The position numbers and the translations under genes are program-made. A stretch of 64,000 nucleotides of DNA from Nitrososphaerota archaeon (GTDB lineage: Archaea > Thermoproteota > Nitrososphaeria > Nitrososphaerales > Gagatemarchaeaceae): the NCBI GenBank assembly GCA_027320425.1, contig DAHVLJ010000020.1, positions 1 to 64,000 on the forward strand, written 5' to 3'. Shown here piece after piece: positions 36,473 to 44,837 of the stretch. A model generated the notes under the pieces. The model saw only the letters and a program-made list of their open reading frames with translations, had not been told where the DNA came from and made no database searches. Numbering within the stretch: the first letter of the stretch is position 1; each line of letters opens with the position of its first letter.

Positions 36473-37216
36473 TTGACCGACCCGGAAGAAAGCCCACCAT
36501 GCGTCGTCGTTCTCCACGAGGTTTGGGGATCCGACTCTAACATAGACGCAGCCTGTAAACGCCTCCGCAAACTCGGATTTGCAACGACGGTTCCCTCCCT
36601 TTACAAGGGACACGAGGCGCTTCTCGTCCCCCGGAACATTCAGAAAGCGATGGCTGTGATATGGGATTTTTCGCTGGAAGAAAGATGCGACAAAAAGAGA
36701 GTGGCGGCCGAGGCAGCCAGGAAGGGGGCCGACGCCCAAACCCGGGACGTCTTATCTGTCTTGTACGATCCGCGGTTCAGAGACGGAATGATGGAGATAG
36801 TCCTAGACGCAATCACGGAAGCTAGAAAGAGGCACGCCAAAGTCGCAACGCTTGGGTTTTCTTTGGGCGGAGGCATTTCACTCGCCACCACCACCCGACC
36901 CGGCCACCCCGACGCCGCTATAGCATACTGTGGGGAGCCGCCCAACGCCAAACTGAGAGGAACGGCGGTCCCAATGCTCGCCATCTGTGCGTCCCACGAC
37001 GAGCTCATGAATCCCCTAATGCCTGGCTTCATCAAAGCTGCTCTGGAGCAAGACCTCGACCTGACGGTCAAGACCTTCCCTGGGACCGAGCACGACTTCT
37101 TCAACATGAACTTCAAGGAAAGGTACAACGCTAGCGCGGCTCGGGAGGCGTGGGATGTCACTTCTTGGTTCCTATCGAAGGCTCTTGGTTGGGCGCCCAG
37201 CCACTCAAAGAGATAA
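36473..37216 (+). CDS. Dienelactone hydrolase family protein
   Basis: VVVLHEVWG, LGFSLGGGISLA, TFPGTEHDFFN; TTG start. Confidence 0.88.
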   Translation: MTDPEESPPCVVVLHEVWGSDSNIDAACKRLRKLGFATTVPSLYKGHEALLVPRNIQKAMAVIWDFSLEERCDKKRVAAEAARKGADAQTRDVLSVLYDPRFRDGMMEIVLDAITEARKRHAKVATLGFSLGGGISLATTTRPGHPDAAIAYCGEPPNAKLRGTAVPMLAICASHDELMNPLMPGFIKAALEQDLDLTVKTFPGTEHDFFNMNFKERYNASAAREAWDVTSWFLSKALGWAPSHSKR

Positions 37217-37243
37217 TAGTGGACGAAGAGAGGCTTCTCATGG

Positions 37244-37370
37244 GCCGGGGTGGCAGAGTGGTTAATGCGCGGGCAACCCGCTTGGCTCCGAAGCGGATCC
37301 GCAACTCGAGATCAAAGACCAGTCAGCCCGTGACCTTCGGGTCGCGTGGGTTCGAATCCTACCCCCGGCG
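37244..37370 (+). tRNA. tRNA-Ser(CGA) with two putative introns
   Basis: Acceptor GCCGGGG/CCCCGGC, G73, long variable arm TGACCTTCGGGTCGC; 51 nt between CGGGC and GCCCG stem arms, consistent with 7-nt loop CTCGAGA plus 30-nt and 14-nt introns. Confidence 0.8.
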
Positions 37371-37400
37371 CCTTTTCCTGGAAACCTAGGTGACCTAACT

Positions 37401-37769
37401 TTATCCCGTCTTGAAGGACTCGCCACAGCCGCATGTGGAGACGGCGTTGGGGTTGTTTACAACGAACCCGCCGCCCATCAACTTCTCTGATCTGTAATCG
37501 ACGGTAGAACCAGCGATGAACGGTGCGCTGGAGCGATCGACCACCACCTTGGCGCCTCCCACGTCTATCAGAAAGTCGTCATCGGAGAACTTTTCGTCTA
37601 CCACCATGCCATAAGACAAGCCCGAACATCCGCCGGCTGTCACGAAAATCCTGAGCGCGGCCGAGGGCTTGCCCTGCTTCTCGAGGTAGAGCTTCAGCTC
37701 GTCTGATGCCTTCGGGGTGAGTTGGACTATCGGTTTGATCTCGGCGCCTTGGCTCATCTCAAAAGCCAA
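37401..37769 (-). CDS. IscA/ErpA-type Fe-S cluster assembly protein
   Basis: VTAGGCSGLSYGM and C-terminal CGCGESF. Confidence 0.93.
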   Translation of the reverse strand: MAFEMSQGAEIKPIVQLTPKASDELKLYLEKQGKPSAALRIFVTAGGCSGLSYGMVVDEKFSDDDFLIDVGGAKVVVDRSSAPFIAGSTVDYRSEKLMGGGFVVNNPNAVSTCGCGESFKTG

Positions 37770-37798
37770 AACCGTTCGCCCGTATAAAAACCCACATC

Positions 37799-38278
37799 TC
37801 AGCCTGCGAGCTTCTCGACGACTTTCGCGACCTCGGCGTACGGCGGCTCCTCCGAGGGGACATCAGTGACCCACCGGTGCCTCAGGGCCCCTTTCCTATC
37901 GATGACGAAGACCGACCGCTTCGCCACCCCCTTGTACCCTAGACCAACCCAGGGGTCTTGGAGGACCCCATAGAGCCTGGTCACTTTCTTGTTGAAGTCG
38001 CTGAGGAGGGGAAACTGAAGGTTGTATGTCTGGGCGAAGGCCTTCAGCGAATATGAGCTGTCTACGCTAACCCCGACGAGCTGCGCGCCGGATTCCCGAA
38101 GCGCCCCAAAGTCGTCCCTGAAGGTGCACATCTCCTTATCGCAGACCCCAGAAAAAGCGAACGGAAAGAAGGCGAGCACCACGGTCCCCTGTTTGGCGAA
38201 CTCGCTCAAAGACCGGGTCTTTCTCTCGGTGTCTGGGAGGGAAAAGTCTGGTGCCTTCTGACCCAGCCTGATGACCAC
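37799..38278 (-). CDS. Peroxiredoxin (AhpE/Bcp-like)
   Basis: LAFFPFAFSGVCDKEMCTFRD. Confidence 0.92.
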   Translation of the reverse strand: MVIRLGQKAPDFSLPDTERKTRSLSEFAKQGTVVLAFFPFAFSGVCDKEMCTFRDDFGALRESGAQLVGVSVDSSYSLKAFAQTYNLQFPLLSDFNKKVTRLYGVLQDPWVGLGYKGVAKRSVFVIDRKGALRHRWVTDVPSEEPPYAEVAKVVEKLAG

Positions 38279-38309
38279 GGCGTGCAGGAGCGCGGTTCCG
38301 ATTTAAGGC

Positions 38310-38726
38310 CTACTTCTGAGGAAGTTTCTGAAGCAACTCGAAGTACCTTGCCGCGAGCGCGACAAGCTGCTCCTGCTTCGCTAGGCTCTTTTCGGCACCA
38401 AGCTCCGAGGTGGTCTCGTTCAACCTGGCGAGAAGGACTTCTCTAAGCTGCGCCGTGACACCCTCAAAGGTGACCGCAGTGGTCCTGGTGATCCCCGAGA
38501 GATCGTCGTGGGACGCACAATAGACCTTGCCGCGGAACCTCACCTGGATGCCACCGTCCTGAGGGCAAGGCTCAGCTAGCATCGTGGCGCCTTTGCTCAC
38601 GAGCTCGGCCGCGAGCTTCATCTTGTCCTTGGCACTGCTCAACACGGCGTCCCGGCCTTCCCCGATATTAAAGACGGCCCGCTTTAGAAAAGCACTTAAT
38701 CCCTCCATGTCGAAGGCCGACTCCAA
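38310..38726 (-). CDS. Sjogren autoantigen/p27 (UPF0148)-like protein
   Basis: AAELVSKGATMLAEPCPQDGGIQVRFRGKVYCASHDD. Confidence 0.6.
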   Translation of the reverse strand: MESAFDMEGLSAFLKRAVFNIGEGRDAVLSSAKDKMKLAAELVSKGATMLAEPCPQDGGIQVRFRGKVYCASHDDLSGITRTTAVTFEGVTAQLREVLLARLNETTSELGAEKSLAKQEQLVALAARYFELLQKLPQK

Positions 38727-38740
38727 CCGAGGTCAATTCA

Positions 38741-39025
38741 ATGAGCGCGAAACTGAAGAAGCAGCAGGAGAACGACGCGAAGCTCGCAAAGGCCGTCGTG
38801 AGCCTTCAGCAGATTTCAGACTCGAACATCACTCCCCGTAACATCCGGAAGATCGTCAAGGACTCCGTGCTCATGCTCCAGGACGCCAAGCAGAGCGTGG
38901 CCGTCAGGGCTGCCAACGCCATCAGCCTCCTTGACGAGGTGGCTCAGGATCCGAACATGCCGTCGTTCGCAAGGGTGACGCTCTGGTCTGCGGTGTCAGA
39001 GTTAGAGTCGATAAGAGAACAATAG
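38741..39025 (+). CDS. UPF0147-like small protein
   Basis: SDSNITPRNIRKIVKDSVLMLQDAKQSVAVRAANAISLLDEVAQDPNMPSFARVTLWSAVSELESI. Confidence 0.8.
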   Translation: MSAKLKKQQENDAKLAKAVVSLQQISDSNITPRNIRKIVKDSVLMLQDAKQSVAVRAANAISLLDEVAQDPNMPSFARVTLWSAVSELESIREQ

Positions 39026-39093
39026 ACAGCCGCGGATTCCGCCGCGCCGAAATCGTAAAGGTTTAACACATTCTCCGCACCACGCAGAGGCGA

Positions 39094-39519
39094 TTGCCAA
39101 ACTGCCCGAAGTGCGGGAACAAGGAAGCCATCCCAACGAGGTCCTACAACGTGATAGTGGAGCCAGCCAAAGGCGAGCGGGGGATGACGGAGAGAAGGGT
39201 AGGGATGTATACCTGCGGGAAATGCGGGACCAAATTCCCCACAGTGATCAGCAAACAGAGGTACCTGATAGTCGCAGAGGAGCAGCTGAAGTCGATCCAG
39301 GACGAGCTCGAATCGGTGAAGAAGGGGAGCGAAGATCTCAACACAAAGGTTCAGGGCATGGTCCAGCAACAGAGGGAGATGGAAAGCTCCATGGTGAGGA
39401 CCGCCAAAGAGAACGACGTCAAGCGCCTTCAGGCGAAACTGGCGGAACTAGAGGAGTTCGTCCGATATCTCAGGAAAGAAAAGGGCGAACTCGAGCAGAA
39501 GGCCTCTAGGCTGAGGTAG
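39094..39519 (+). CDS. Zinc-ribbon coiled-coil protein
   Basis: PNCPKCGNKEA...YTCGKCGTKFPT followed by long coiled coil. Confidence 0.65.
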   Translation: MPNCPKCGNKEAIPTRSYNVIVEPAKGERGMTERRVGMYTCGKCGTKFPTVISKQRYLIVAEEQLKSIQDELESVKKGSEDLNTKVQGMVQQQREMESSMVRTAKENDVKRLQAKLAELEEFVRYLRKEKGELEQKASRLR

Positions 39520-39520
39520 C

Positions 39521-39793
39521 CTAGACTCCGCTTACGACGGGCGGAAGGGCGTAGCCTGCTTCCGCTTCGTAGGAAGCCGCTTTCTCTTCCAGAACAGCCT
39601 TCTCCGTCCGGAGGGCCTGCACTTCGCTTTCGAGGGCGTTTGCAGACTTCTCCAGCTCGAAGGTGGCTATCTTCTCCTTTAGGGAGGCGACGTCGGAAAG
39701 GAGCGAGGCCTTTTCGGCCTCGAGCGACCTTATCTTCTCCTCGAGCTCTGTCCTCTGGTCAGCGTATTCGGTTACCACTTCCATGGTTTCCAT
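39521..39793 (-). CDS. Coiled-coil small protein
   Basis: Heptad-rich Glu/Lys/Leu sequence. Confidence 0.55.
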   Translation of the reverse strand: METMEVVTEYADQRTELEEKIRSLEAEKASLLSDVASLKEKIATFELEKSANALESEVQALRTEKAVLEEKAASYEAEAGYALPPVVSGV

Positions 39794-39795
39794 CG

Positions 39796-39854
39796 TAACG
39801 TGGTATTCGGGTTTACTTCACTAAAGAAACTAAAAACAGTTGATAACCACGTTA
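39796..39854. promoter_or_regulatory. Inverted repeat operator-like element between divergent genes
   Basis: TAACGTGGTAT (39796-39806) and ATAACCACGTTA (39843-39854). Confidence 0.55.
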
Positions 39855-39885
39855 ACACGATTAAATCATCAGGCACGCAGGATTT

Positions 39886-40320
39886 ATGAATCAACGCCAA
39901 AAGGGCATTTTCATGCCCAAAGGACTTTGGGTCTGGCCTGTCGACTCGAGGGGTCAGAGGTCGGTGCTTAGGCAAGTGGCCGCTTCGCCCCATCTCATGG
40001 CGGCGCTGACAGCCCTCGTCAAAAGCAAGGAAGGCGGCATGAGCAACGCCGAACTCCACGATGCCATAAGCGACAGCGCAGAATGGACCACCCTCTGGGT
40101 TGTGAGACAACTAACTTCGTTGGGGTTCATCGTCTACAAAGTAGACTTCTTCGGGAACCCGGCGAGGTATCAGCTGACCGACCAGGGAAGGGTCGCCTTC
40201 TCGACGATTACTGGGCAGCCGCTGCCGAAGCCTGCCGCGCCCGCGCCGAATCCTGTCCCTCAGCCTGCGGCGTCGCCACCAGCCGCTCCCCGCCCCCCAC
40301 CTGCGGCCAAGCCCACCTGA
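39886..40320 (+). CDS. Winged-helix protein with Pro-rich tail
   Basis: MSNAELHDAISDSAEWTTLWVVRQLTSLGFIVYKVDFFGNPARYQLTDQGR. Confidence 0.65.
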   Translation: MNQRQKGIFMPKGLWVWPVDSRGQRSVLRQVAASPHLMAALTALVKSKEGGMSNAELHDAISDSAEWTTLWVVRQLTSLGFIVYKVDFFGNPARYQLTDQGRVAFSTITGQPLPKPAAPAPNPVPQPAASPPAAPRPPPAAKPT

Positions 40321-40437
40321 GCGCATCGCTAGCCAAGGCACAACACATCGATGATAAGGCGCCCGCCAGGGCCACTTCGCCGCTCACCGAGTACCGGACG
40401 TCCGGTTCGCTCCAGCCCCTGACCAGGGCATAAATGG

Positions 40438-40522
40438 TGCGGGGGGAGGGATTTGAACCCTCGAACCCCTAAGGGATGAGGTCCTGAGCCTCACGCCGTT
40501 GACCAGGCTGGGCGACCCCCGC
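40438..40522 (-). tRNA. tRNA-Leu(CAG), CCA encoded (to 40435)
   Basis: Reverse complement GCGGGGG TC GCCCAGCCTGGTCAACGGC G TGAGG CTCAGGA CCTCA ... CCCCCGC A CCA; no intron. Confidence 0.95.
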
Positions 40523-40655
40523 GTTAGCCGGCGAGCCCATCATTCGCTTTATAACATTGAACTGGTTCTCGTCACTTTCGCCATCCTCTCTCCATAACTT
40601 GGAGCGCGTCGTCTTGCCCCGGATTATATCTTCACGAAAGCTCCCGATTCGGCAG

Positions 40656-41588
40656 ATGTCCAAACTCCACTATCTCTACGAGCAGGTGGCGGACGGCAAG
40701 GAGAGGTTCGTGTACTATTGCTCGAGCTGCAACTGCGTGATTACGGCGAGGAAAGTTTGGGGACCCACGGGTTCCTTCTACGGCCTATGCCAGAGTTGCG
40801 GCCGGTCTCTGGCCGGCGGGACCGAATGCCGACTGGTTCCAGTGCCGGAAGACTGGACCGACGTGTTGGTGGATTCGGCCACGGCTGTCCAGACGGAACG
40901 GGCGATCTTTCAACCGGCTTCTTCTCTCCCACATTTCTCCCTAGGCTTTTCACAACTCGATTCGTTACTGAGGCCTCTTGCGGAAGGGCGACTAGTCGTC
41001 CTGAGCGGCGCTCCGTCGTCTACTGTGGCCGAGCTGGCGGCGCTCCGAGCTCAGCTCCCGATTGAGACCGGTGGGTTCGACTCCGCCACACTATTCATCG
41101 ACGGAGGAAACAGGTCGGACCCATATCTTTTCTCGTCGTTCGCAAGACAGAAGGGCATCAGGCCCGCCGCCGCCATGAGGCGCGTCGCTTCCTGCCGGGT
41201 GTTCACCTGTTACCAGCTCGCTGCACTGGTCTCCGAGCACCTGGCGCAGGTCGCCGACGACCATGGGACCAAACTCATCGTCATATCTGACCTCTTGGGG
41301 ATGTTCAACGAACCCGAGCTGGACGAGAGGGAGGCAAGGCGCGTCCTGGGCGCCGTGGAGGCGGGGATAGCGAAGGCCAAACGGCGGGCCCTGATAATCG
41401 TCACCCTAGTTTCGCCCAGCAAGTATGATGCCACCGTGACTTCGTGGCCCGACACACTGGTGCAGCTCTCCCCTGACGGGGACAACGTAAGGGCCGAGCT
41501 CGTCAAACACAGGAACAGAGCGCCAGGGGTCGCCACGTTCAAGCAGAGTCAGCTAATCAGGGCTGCCAGGAGGGAGGGTCTCCGCTGA
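40656..41588 (+). CDS. RecA/RadA-fold protein with zinc ribbon and degenerate Walker A
   Basis: Start MSKLHYLYEQVADGK; CSSCNC...CQSCG; VVLSGAPSSTVAELAAL at Walker A position; KLIVISDLLGMF Walker B-like; TATA-like attatatc about 30 nt upstream. Confidence 0.7.
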   Translation: MSKLHYLYEQVADGKERFVYYCSSCNCVITARKVWGPTGSFYGLCQSCGRSLAGGTECRLVPVPEDWTDVLVDSATAVQTERAIFQPASSLPHFSLGFSQLDSLLRPLAEGRLVVLSGAPSSTVAELAALRAQLPIETGGFDSATLFIDGGNRSDPYLFSSFARQKGIRPAAAMRRVASCRVFTCYQLAALVSEHLAQVADDHGTKLIVISDLLGMFNEPELDEREARRVLGAVEAGIAKAKRRALIIVTLVSPSKYDATVTSWPDTLVQLSPDGDNVRAELVKHRNRAPGVATFKQSQLIRAARREGLR

Positions 41589-41854
41589 TGGGCCGGACGA
41601 TTCCATCGTTCAGGATCGCGGAAGAGCAGGAAGCCGCCGAATGGCGGTCGTTCAGGAAGGCGCTTCCAAAGGAAGACAGGGCGGCCTTCGACGAGATGCT
41701 GAGCTCAGCCAGGCTCTTCACGTCAGCCTCTTCTGCAGCGGTAAGGCCGTCAAAATTCGAAGGGATGGCCATGGCGATAATCTTCAGCCACTACAAGACC
41801 CTCTCGCGATGCGCTGTTGCCGCCAAGACAAGGGGTGTGAGGCCGGAAGGATGA
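41588..41854 (+). CDS. Small helical protein A of PolB cassette
   Basis: Overlaps stop of preceding gene; similar to following gene. Confidence 0.65.
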   Translation: MGRTIPSFRIAEEQEAAEWRSFRKALPKEDRAAFDEMLSSARLFTSASSAAVRPSKFEGMAMAIIFSHYKTLSRCAVAAKTRGVRPEG

Positions 41855-42117
41855 CGCTGTCCGACGGAGAGATCATGGAGGAACTCGACAGTTGGGCGCA
41901 CTTCGCCGACGCACTGGGAGCAGACGACAAAGCGCTGTTCAGAGAAATGATCAGGCGATGTTACGACTATTTCCCCGCGATTCAGGCCAGGGACTCCCCA
42001 TTCCCAGCCGAAGCCGTCTTCATGAGCATCCTCCTGGCGCAGCACAGGACCATACTCTGGCTGGCGGAAGAGGTGGGGAGGCTGAAGGTGGGGAAAGACG
42101 CGCGGCTGGATACTTGA
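41851..42117 (+). CDS. Small helical protein B of PolB cassette
   Basis: Start MTLSDGEIMEELDSWAHFADALGADDKALFREM inside ORF-track ORF 41641..42117; overlaps preceding gene. Confidence 0.65.
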   Translation: MTLSDGEIMEELDSWAHFADALGADDKALFREMIRRCYDYFPAIQARDSPFPAEAVFMSILLAQHRTILWLAEEVGRLKVGKDARLDT

Positions 42118-42142
42118 CCTGTACCATGGCGCTCCCGGCGAG

Positions 42143-44356
42143 ATGGTCGTATGGCTGAAGCTCGAAAGCGGCGAGGCTGTGCGGCTGGTCGACCGATGGT
42201 CTCCGTCAATCTTCGTGGGCGCCGACAACAAAGCTGACTTCGCCGTCCCGATATACACAGTGCGCCAAGACTACGAGTGGACCCGCCCCGTCCAGATGCG
42301 AGAAAGCGTGATCGACCCAAAGACGTCAGAGGTTCTCGAGATGAAGCTCAAAGACGCCACGAAGTCGCAGCAGGTCGCTGGGCGGATTGAGCGACTCGGG
42401 CCGTTCGGGACATTCAGGCTCTACAACGCCGACATCCCGCCCCCTCAGAGCTATCTCTACGAGAAAGACCTCTTCCCCCTCGCCCAATGCGACGTGGTGA
42501 CCAGAGAGGGGCGCCTCCAGTGGAAGCTAGAAGACGACGTCTGGGACTACGAATACGCCGTCCCCGGCCTGAGAAAGGTCAAACTGGACGTGGAGGTGGC
42601 GAAGGAGGGCAAGCTCCCGCGCTTAACAGACAGGCTCGAATCGGCCACGCTAGAGAGCGACAGCGGAAAGATCACATTCGAAGGGGGGAGCGAGGCTGAC
42701 AAGCTGCTCGCCCTCGTGCAAGCTGTCCGCGACGCAGACCCTGATTTCATCCTTACCAACGACGGCGACACGTTCCTGTTCCCTTACCTGATCAGGAGGG
42801 CCCAGGCCAACGGCCTGACATCACAGCTGGTCTTGGGCAGAGACCGGACGGCCATGAAAGCCCCGAGCAAAGGAGGGACCTCATACTTCAGCTACGGCCG
42901 CATCCACTACAAACCTTCAGCCATCAAGCTCAGAGGGCGGGTGCATATAGACATCAACACCTCATTCACCTACTCCGAAGCAGGGTTCGAAGGACTATTC
43001 GAGCTGAGCCGGACGTGCCGCATGCCCCTACACACGTCGAGCAGGGCGAGCATCGGGAAGGCGCTCTCCAGCCTCCAGTTCTACCACGCGCACAAGGCGG
43101 GTTTACTCGTTCCCTGGAAGCCGACGCTCGCAGAGCGCTTCAAGGACAGGAGCGAGCTCATGGTGGCAGACAGGGGCGGCTTCATCTTCGAGCCGCGGCT
43201 GGGCGTCTGCGAGAACGTCGGAGAGCTCGACTTCTCAGCGCTCTACCCAAACATAATGTATCGAAAGAACATCTCGGCGGAGACGATAAGGTGCTCGTGC
43301 TGTCCTGATTCTGACAACCGGGTCCCGGAACTGGGCTGGAATGTCTGCAAGAACAAAGGCATCGTCCCTCTGGCCATCGAGATCATAGTTGAGAAGAGAC
43401 TCCGCTACAAGGAACTCGAAGCGAATACGACCAACAAAGCAGACCGCCCGAGGTACAGCGCCCGCCAGGCGGCGCTCAAATGGCTCGGGGTCACCACATT
43501 CGGCTACCTCGGGTTCAACAACGCGAAGTTCGGGCGCATCGACGCGCACATCGCAGTGTGCGCCTGGGACAGGAAGATACTGCTGGACGCGGCCAGGATA
43601 GCCGAAGAAAGAGGCTTCGAAGTCGTGCACGGCATCGTCGACTCCCTCTGGGTGAGGAAAGAGAGGGCGGACAGCGGAGACTACATCGAGCTCGGGGCCG
43701 ACATCGAGTCGGAGACGGGGTTCGCCATGACCTTCGAAGGCGTCTACAAGTGGCTGGCCTTCCTCCCCTCCAAGGCTGACTCTGGCGTCCCCGTGCTCAA
43801 CAGATACTTCGGGGCCCACAGCGACGGCACCCTGAAGGTGAGGGGGGTGGATGCGAGGCGCCACGACACACCGCTCGCATTCAGACGATGTCAGATGGAC
43901 CTACTGAAGATTATGGCCAGGGCAGGTTCGGCGCTCGAGGTCAGGGACACGGTCCCCGAGTGCACCAGGGTTTTCTTTGGATACGCCGACATGATAATGC
44001 ACCACGAACTCTCAGCGTCAGAGCTGGCTTACACTACGAATCTTTCCAAGGCCCCCGACGAATACACGACGATGACGGTGCAGAACTCGGCCGTCACACA
44101 GCTGACACGCGAGGGGGCGTCCCTCCACGCGGGAGAGGGGATACGGTACGTCATAACCGATTATGATGGGAGGGACTCGAGGCGGGCGATCCCTCTGGAC
44201 ATGGTCGAAGACCAAATCAAATATGACGTGGAGAGATACATCGGATTACTCGCCCGAGTCTGTTCGGCTGTACTCGAACCGTTCGCCCCCGAATGCACAG
44301 CTCAGTTCCTGATGCGTAGTTATGAGGCGCATCGGAGCGGGCCGCTCACCAGCTGA
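42143..44356 (+). CDS. Family B DNA polymerase, diverged (PolB2/Dpo2-like?)
   Basis: Motif A-like LDFSALYPNIM, motif B-like ...ARQAALKWLGVTTFGYLGFNNAKFGRIDAH, motif C position HGIVDSLWV. Confidence 0.82.
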   Translation: MVVWLKLESGEAVRLVDRWSPSIFVGADNKADFAVPIYTVRQDYEWTRPVQMRESVIDPKTSEVLEMKLKDATKSQQVAGRIERLGPFGTFRLYNADIPPPQSYLYEKDLFPLAQCDVVTREGRLQWKLEDDVWDYEYAVPGLRKVKLDVEVAKEGKLPRLTDRLESATLESDSGKITFEGGSEADKLLALVQAVRDADPDFILTNDGDTFLFPYLIRRAQANGLTSQLVLGRDRTAMKAPSKGGTSYFSYGRIHYKPSAIKLRGRVHIDINTSFTYSEAGFEGLFELSRTCRMPLHTSSRASIGKALSSLQFYHAHKAGLLVPWKPTLAERFKDRSELMVADRGGFIFEPRLGVCENVGELDFSALYPNIMYRKNISAETIRCSCCPDSDNRVPELGWNVCKNKGIVPLAIEIIVEKRLRYKELEANTTNKADRPRYSARQAALKWLGVTTFGYLGFNNAKFGRIDAHIAVCAWDRKILLDAARIAEERGFEVVHGIVDSLWVRKERADSGDYIELGADIESETGFAMTFEGVYKWLAFLPSKADSGVPVLNRYFGAHSDGTLKVRGVDARRHDTPLAFRRCQMDLLKIMARAGSALEVRDTVPECTRVFFGYADMIMHHELSASELAYTTNLSKAPDEYTTMTVQNSAVTQLTREGASLHAGEGIRYVITDYDGRDSRRAIPLDMVEDQIKYDVERYIGLLARVCSAVLEPFAPECTAQFLMRSYEAHRSGPLTS

Positions 44357-44792
44357 CCGCCCGGGACGGCTTGACCTTCAGTATGGGGGAATCGCCTTCG
44401 CCCCAGGAGTTCTTTCTGTAGTATTCGAACCGCTCGAAAAGGACGTGGAGGAGCCGCATGTACTCCTCGCCTCGCTCGAGGATCTCACACTCGCCTTCTA
44501 TCATGACCGCCCTGTTGGGGTGGTATTCATCGACGACCAGGGCGACGCTGCGGTTCTCCTTCAGGTTCCTCAGTTTCTTCGTCCCATAATCTGTGGCGAC
44601 GACGACGTTTTCGCCATCCATGGCGTAGATCACCGGGACGACGTGCGGCTTCCCGTCCTTGGACGCGGTGGCGAACCTGCAGAGTTCGTGGGCCCTCAAG
44701 AACGCTAGCTGCTTCGGCGTGAGGGCGCTCATAGAACGAGGGACCGCACGTCCGGTTATGAACCTAGCCAACCCTTTAACACTGGCTGTCAC
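44346..44792 (-). CDS. Pyridoxamine 5'-phosphate oxidase-like / F420-binding split-barrel protein
   Basis: LTPKQLAFLRAHELCRFATASKDGKPHVVPVIYAMDGENVVVATDYGTKKLRNL. Confidence 0.82.
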   Translation of the reverse strand: MTASVKGLARFITGRAVPRSMSALTPKQLAFLRAHELCRFATASKDGKPHVVPVIYAMDGENVVVATDYGTKKLRNLKENRSVALVVDEYHPNRAVMIEGECEILERGEEYMRLLHVLFERFEYYRKNSWGEGDSPILKVKPSRAVSW

Positions 44793-44837
44793 GCGTCCGT
44801 AGTTACCACGAAGTACACTACCCTCGGAAGCACGGGA

